Positions 14,122-16,956 of a DNA stretch of 16,956 bases are shown here, piece after piece. Below the pieces are notes generated by a model, which was not told the origin of the DNA, did no database searches, and saw only the letters and a program-made list of their open reading frames with translations. The stretch covers positions 1-16,956 of the forward strand of contig JBMZFW010000024.1 in the NCBI GenBank assembly GCA_049615605.1, read 5' to 3'. Made by a program: the position numbers and the translations under genes. This DNA is from JAQWUY01 sp049615605. Its GTDB lineage: Bacteria; Pseudomonadota; Alphaproteobacteria; JAQWUY01. Numbering within the stretch: the stretch's first letter is position 1; every line of letters begins with the position of its first letter.

Positions 14122-14690
14122 TAATCTTTTGCTCTTTCCATATATTCGCCAGTCATTGTATTTACAACAACCTTTGTACCCGCTTCAATGTGTGGCGGTA
14201 CAAGAATAGCAACACCATTTTCAAGTTTTGCTGGCTTGTATGAAGATGACGCTGTTTGTCCCTTAACAACCGCATCGGCTTCCACAATTTCCATTACAAC
14301 TTTTTCTGGAATTGTAATACCAATTACTTCGCTTTCATAGAATTCAATTTCAACTTCCATACCGTCTTGTAAATATGGAATTTGGTCTTCGCCAACAACA
14401 TCTTCGTTCAAAGCGATTTGGTCAAATGTTTCTTGGTTCATAAATGTGTATTCATTACCATCGGCAAATAAGAATGAAAATGGCTGTTGTTCAAGGCGAA
14501 CTTTTTCAACCTTTTCATCAGAACGGAATCTTTCGTTTAGTTTTTGCCCCGTACGGATTTCTTTTAATTCAACCTGTGCGAATGCACCACCTTTACCAGG
14601 TTTAACATGTTGCACCTTTACCGCGCGGAATAAACCGCCGTTAAATTCAATTAATGTACCAGGGTTAATTTCATTACCGTTAATTTTCAT
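14121..14690 (-). CDS. efp: Translation elongation factor P
   Basis: Relieves ribosome stalling at consecutive prolines. From the ATG at 14688-14690 the protein has 189 residues in three beta-barrel domains. The N-terminal loop HVKPGKGGAFAQVELK carries the lysine (K33) at the position modified in E. coli EF-P, with the GKGGA context; no modification genes are in the window. I prefer this ATG to an in-frame GTG at 14697-14699 because AAAAGGTG lies upstream of it and family members start MKxNGNEI. The end ...VNTMTGEYMERA is typical. It is followed by suhB with overlap and preceded by a degenerate thiE-like gene. Confidence 0.97.
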   Translation of the reverse strand: MKINGNEINPGTLIEFNGGLFRAVKVQHVKPGKGGAFAQVELKEIRTGQKLNERFRSDEKVEKVRLEQQPFSFLFADGNEYTFMNQETFDQIALNEDVVGEDQIPYLQDGMEVEIEFYESEVIGITIPEKVVMEIVEADAVVKGQTASSSYKPAKLENGVAILVPPHIEAGTKVVVNTMTGEYMERAKD

Positions 14691-14738
14691 ATCAATCACC
14701 TTTTAATATTAATAATATATGGGGGTTTTATACATTTT

Positions 14739-15185
14739 TTATGTATTTGTTGCAAGTATAATAAAGTCCGCCGATTTTGACGCACTATTTTCCCCAATAA
14801 CCGCAACGGGTATTTCAATAATACCAATCCACCACGATACGATTTCGCCAACTTCGTCATCATCGCCTGTAAAGACGATTAAATCCGCCCCCGCTTCCGC
14901 ATAAAGGATACCGTCGTGCCTTGTTTCACATTTTACAATCATTTGTAAATCTGGATTGGATTTACGGATTTGTTTAAAGTCTTTTAACTTAATACTTTCA
15001 CTAAAATATATACCGTCCGCATTGTCAATTGCACTTATATCATTTTCAATAAATACAGCCGTATCTGTTTTATGACAATTTTCAATATGGGCGTTTAAAG
15101 TATCAATATTATTACAAATAACCGCTGGTACATTATTTGTATCCAGCGGTGTATTGTTTGTAATATATAGTACTTTATCTGCCAT
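14739..15185 (-). CDS. Degenerate thiamine-phosphate-synthase-like protein
   Basis: A 148-residue protein, shorter than ThiE (about 200 or more). Traces of the ThiE barrel remain: AVFIENDISAIDNADGIYFSES aligns with the ND....A...GADGVHLGQ region, AEAGADLIVFTG with the GADY..FG strand, and WWIGIIEIPVAVIGEN with the WW....IP..AIGGI strand. Missing are the pyrophosphate-binding and catalytic residues expected around the HxGQ, SxHT and GPIFPTxTK motifs and the final double glycine. It keeps an intact frame and sits between hflC and efp, where alphaproteobacteria often have a thiE-like gene. It is probably not an active ThiE; a regulatory or structural role is possible but unknown. Confidence 0.7.
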   Translation of the reverse strand: MADKVLYITNNTPLDTNNVPAVICNNIDTLNAHIENCHKTDTAVFIENDISAIDNADGIYFSESIKLKDFKQIRKSNPDLQMIVKCETRHDGILYAEAGADLIVFTGDDDEVGEIVSWWIGIIEIPVAVIGENSASKSADFIILATNT

Positions 15186-15186
15186 A

Positions 15187-16047
15187 TTATTTACTGCGTT
15201 TTAAGTACTTAAAGAATTCACTGTCTGGGCTGATAACGATTGTTGTATCGCCATCGCCAAGTAAACCTTGTTTATAGTTTTGCATAGACTTATAAAATTC
15301 AAAGAATTTAGGGTCTTTACCATAAGCTTTTGCAAGTACTTTGTTCTTTTCGGCTTCGCCTTCACCACGCAAGATTTCGGCTTTTCTTTCCGCGTCCGCC
15401 AAGATTACAGTTCGGTCAAAGTCCGCTTTGGCACGAATTTTTTGGGCAATTTCATTACCTTCGGCTCTTGCTTCACGGGCTTCGCGTTCCCTTTCAGTAC
15501 GCATACGATTGTATACGGCTTGTGCGGTTGTACTTGGTAAGTTTGTACGACCAATTCTTACATCAATTACTTTAACCCCAAGGCTTTCGGCTTGCAAGCG
15601 GATTTCTTCGGCAATTTTGTTCATTGAATCAATTCTTTTTTCCGATAATAATTCAGATAATGATACGGTTGCAATTACACGACGCACACCCGCATTTAAT
15701 GATTTACCAAATACATCACGAAGGTTTTGTTCCCTTTTAACCCTTTGGTAAAACTTTAATGGGTCAACGATTTGATAACGGGCAAACGCATCAATGTTAA
15801 TTCGTTTTTTATCCGTTAGTAAAACTTCAAACTCTGGCGGGTCAAGGTCAAGTACACGGTTATCATAACGCACCACATTTTGAATAAATGGTACTTTGAT
15901 ATTTAAACCTGGTTGTTTAACCACGCGCTTTGGATCACCAAATTGTAATACGATTACTTGTTCCGTTTGATTAACGGTAAATAAGCTGTTATAGCCAAGG
16001 AATAATAAGGCTAATATAACTGCTGGAAGGTATTTAATGTTCTTCAT
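15187..16047 (-). CDS. hflC: HflC, FtsH protease modulator (SPFH/band 7)
   Basis: Partner of HflK in the periplasm-facing complex that surrounds and restrains the FtsH protease. The 286 residues have one N-terminal membrane anchor (about 5-22), the SPFH entry VNQTEQVIVLQFGDPKRVVKQPGL, the family hallmark NVVRYDNRVLDLDPP, and a long charged coiled-coil region (about 180-245, RTEREREAREARAEGNE..). The ATG lies 3 bases after the hflK stop; the thiE-like gene starts one base after its own stop. In many proteobacteria hflC is followed by a DegP-type protease; none follows here. Confidence 0.97.
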   Translation of the reverse strand: MKNIKYLPAVILALLFLGYNSLFTVNQTEQVIVLQFGDPKRVVKQPGLNIKVPFIQNVVRYDNRVLDLDPPEFEVLLTDKKRINIDAFARYQIVDPLKFYQRVKREQNLRDVFGKSLNAGVRRVIATVSLSELLSEKRIDSMNKIAEEIRLQAESLGVKVIDVRIGRTNLPSTTAQAVYNRMRTEREREAREARAEGNEIAQKIRAKADFDRTVILADAERKAEILRGEGEAEKNKVLAKAYGKDPKFFEFYKSMQNYKQGLLGDGDTTIVISPDSEFFKYLKRSK

Positions 16048-16050
16048 TGT

Positions 16051-16956
16051 TTATTGCCCTTTCTTCTTATCTGCATCTGGTAGCTTAATATATGGTAATA
16101 CCCCCGATGCTGATTTATCCAATATTACTTTGTTTGTTGAACCATAAATTTCCGCAAGGGTATCAAGGTAAATTCGCTTCTTAACAACAGTTGGTGATTT
16201 TCTGTATTCACCATAAACTTTTAAGAATCTTTCCGCTTCACCTTTTGATTCTTGGATAGATTTTTCTTTGAAACCTTCTGCATCACGCACGACTTGTTCC
16301 GCTTTACCACGGGCTTCTGGTACAACAGTATTTGCATATGCTTCGGCTTCATTACGAAGACGGTCGCGGTCTTGCCTTGCGCGTTGTACATCGTTAAATG
16401 CATCAATTACTTCACCTGGTGGGTCAGATTTTTGCAATTCAACTTGTTCCACATCAATACCCGCACCATATGAATCAAGTGTTTCTTGTAATAAGCGTTT
16501 TGTTCTTGTTTCAATATCTTGACGACCAACTGTTACCGCATTGTCAAATGTTGTTTGACCAACAACTTCACGCATTGCTGATTCAGCGGCGATTTTAATT
16601 GTTTGTTCTGGATCACGAATATTGAACAAGAATTTAACCGTATCTTTAATTCGCCAAAATACCGTAAAGTCCGTATCAACAATGTTTTCATCACTTGTAA
16701 GAATTAAGCTTTCCGCTTCCACATCAGTAATATTATTTGTATCAATTTTATCACTGTTCCAGCGGGCTTCCATTGGACGATAGCCAATATCAACACGGCG
16801 AACTTTTTGTACATCAGGCACAACTGTTTTACCAATTGGATATGGATAGTTATATTGTAAACCCGGTTGTGTCACATCGTTTAATTTACCAAATACGATT
16901 TCCACACCTTCTTGCCCTGGGTTTACACGGTAAAATCCAGTTGCAAGCCATAATAT
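16051..16956 (-). CDS. hflK: HflK, FtsH protease modulator (SPFH/band 7), 5' end outside window
   Basis: The frame stays open through position 16956, giving 301 visible residues that begin ILWLATGFYRVNPGQEGVE, the end of the membrane anchor and start of the SPFH domain, so the real start is outside the window and the GTG at 16903-16905 is internal. Hallmarks are GKLNDVTQPGLQYNYPYPIG, the WRIKDTVKFLFNIRDPEQT block, and AESAMREVVGQTTFDNAVT. An alanine- and charge-rich coiled coil follows (about 190-260). It forms hetero-oligomers with HflC around FtsH. The Pro-rich or Gly-rich N-terminal tail usual in HflK is not visible. Confidence 0.96.
   Translation of the reverse strand: MLWLATGFYRVNPGQEGVEIVFGKLNDVTQPGLQYNYPYPIGKTVVPDVQKVRRVDIGYRPMEARWNSDKIDTNNITDVEAESLILTSDENIVDTDFTVFWRIKDTVKFLFNIRDPEQTIKIAAESAMREVVGQTTFDNAVTVGRQDIETRTKRLLQETLDSYGAGIDVEQVELQKSDPPGEVIDAFNDVQRARQDRDRLRNEAEAYANTVVPEARGKAEQVVRDAEGFKEKSIQESKGEAERFLKVYGEYRKSPTVVKKRIYLDTLAEIYGSTNKVILDKSASGVLPYIKLPDADKKKGQ

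Noticed and set aside
14697..14699. GTG start of efp
   Set aside because: The ATG at 14690 has the ribosome-binding site and the conserved N-terminus; the GTG overlaps that site.
14728..14746. Small ATACAT/ATGTAT inverted repeat at the thiE-like stop
   Set aside because: Six AT-rich pairs without a T-run are expected by chance in this sequence and do not make a terminator.
15341..15751. 136-codon antisense open frame opposite hflC
   Set aside because: Shadow of a well-supported gene; composition is unlike a protein family.
1..16956. CRISPR arrays, tRNA or rRNA genes, insertion sequences
   Set aside because: No regularly spaced repeats, no tRNA-like cloverleaf with T-loop sequence, and no transposase frame were seen on either strand.

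Overview
The window is strongly AT-rich and packed with short intergenic gaps and overlapping stop/start pairs. Gene content and order point to an alphaproteobacterium: hflK-hflC, a thiE-like gene, efp-suhB, ftsE-ftsX beside a DUF218 protein and a divergent zinc-ribbon gene, argH-small lipoprotein-lysA, and fabI-aroC. It keeps steps of lysine, arginine, aromatic and branched-chain amino-acid synthesis, so it is less reduced than Rickettsia-type parasites. The exact lineage cannot be told from this sequence; an uncultured host- or gut-associated group is my guess.

Layout. Positions 1-4676, minus strand: ftsE, ftsX, a DUF218 protein, then argH, a 45-residue lipoprotein and lysA (3' end outside the window). 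Positions 4768-7135, plus strand: a zinc-ribbon membrane protein, yebC and folD, closed by a clear terminator at 7152-7181. A YggT protein (minus) follows, then fabI-aroC (plus) behind a near-consensus promoter. A marR-type regulator (minus) is divergent from a branched-chain aminotransferase (plus), with a 16-bp perfect palindrome between them; a small membrane protein overlaps the aminotransferase stop. Positions 11222-12478 (minus) hold a YgjP-type metallopeptidase followed by a gene from a phage-associated family of unknown function. A ferritin comes next. The right end (minus) is hflK (5' end outside), hflC, a degenerate thiE-like gene, efp and an inositol monophosphatase family gene, in near-continuous coding.

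The main unexplained structure is a pair of related long imperfect hairpins, one at 9520-9623 between aroC and marR, the other at 12604-12711 overlapping the ferritin stop codon. Read in matching orientation (minus for the first, plus for the second) their 72-nt inner parts align without gaps at 44 of 72 positions. They share internal-loop sizes, a G-A mismatch and an apical stem of 5 bp with a 5-nt loop, and about nine base pairs differ in both partners while staying paired. The outer arms (15 and 18 bp) are unrelated in sequence but each is perfectly self-complementary. This suggests a structured RNA or palindromic mobile-element family rather than two chance terminators. The second copy also contributes a terminator-like stem to ferritin and lies beside a 29-nt-period duplication.

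Other regulatory signals read from the sequence are a promoter that would make ftsE mRNA leaderless, a hairpin that buries the argH ribosome-binding site, and an extended -10 promoter for ferritin.
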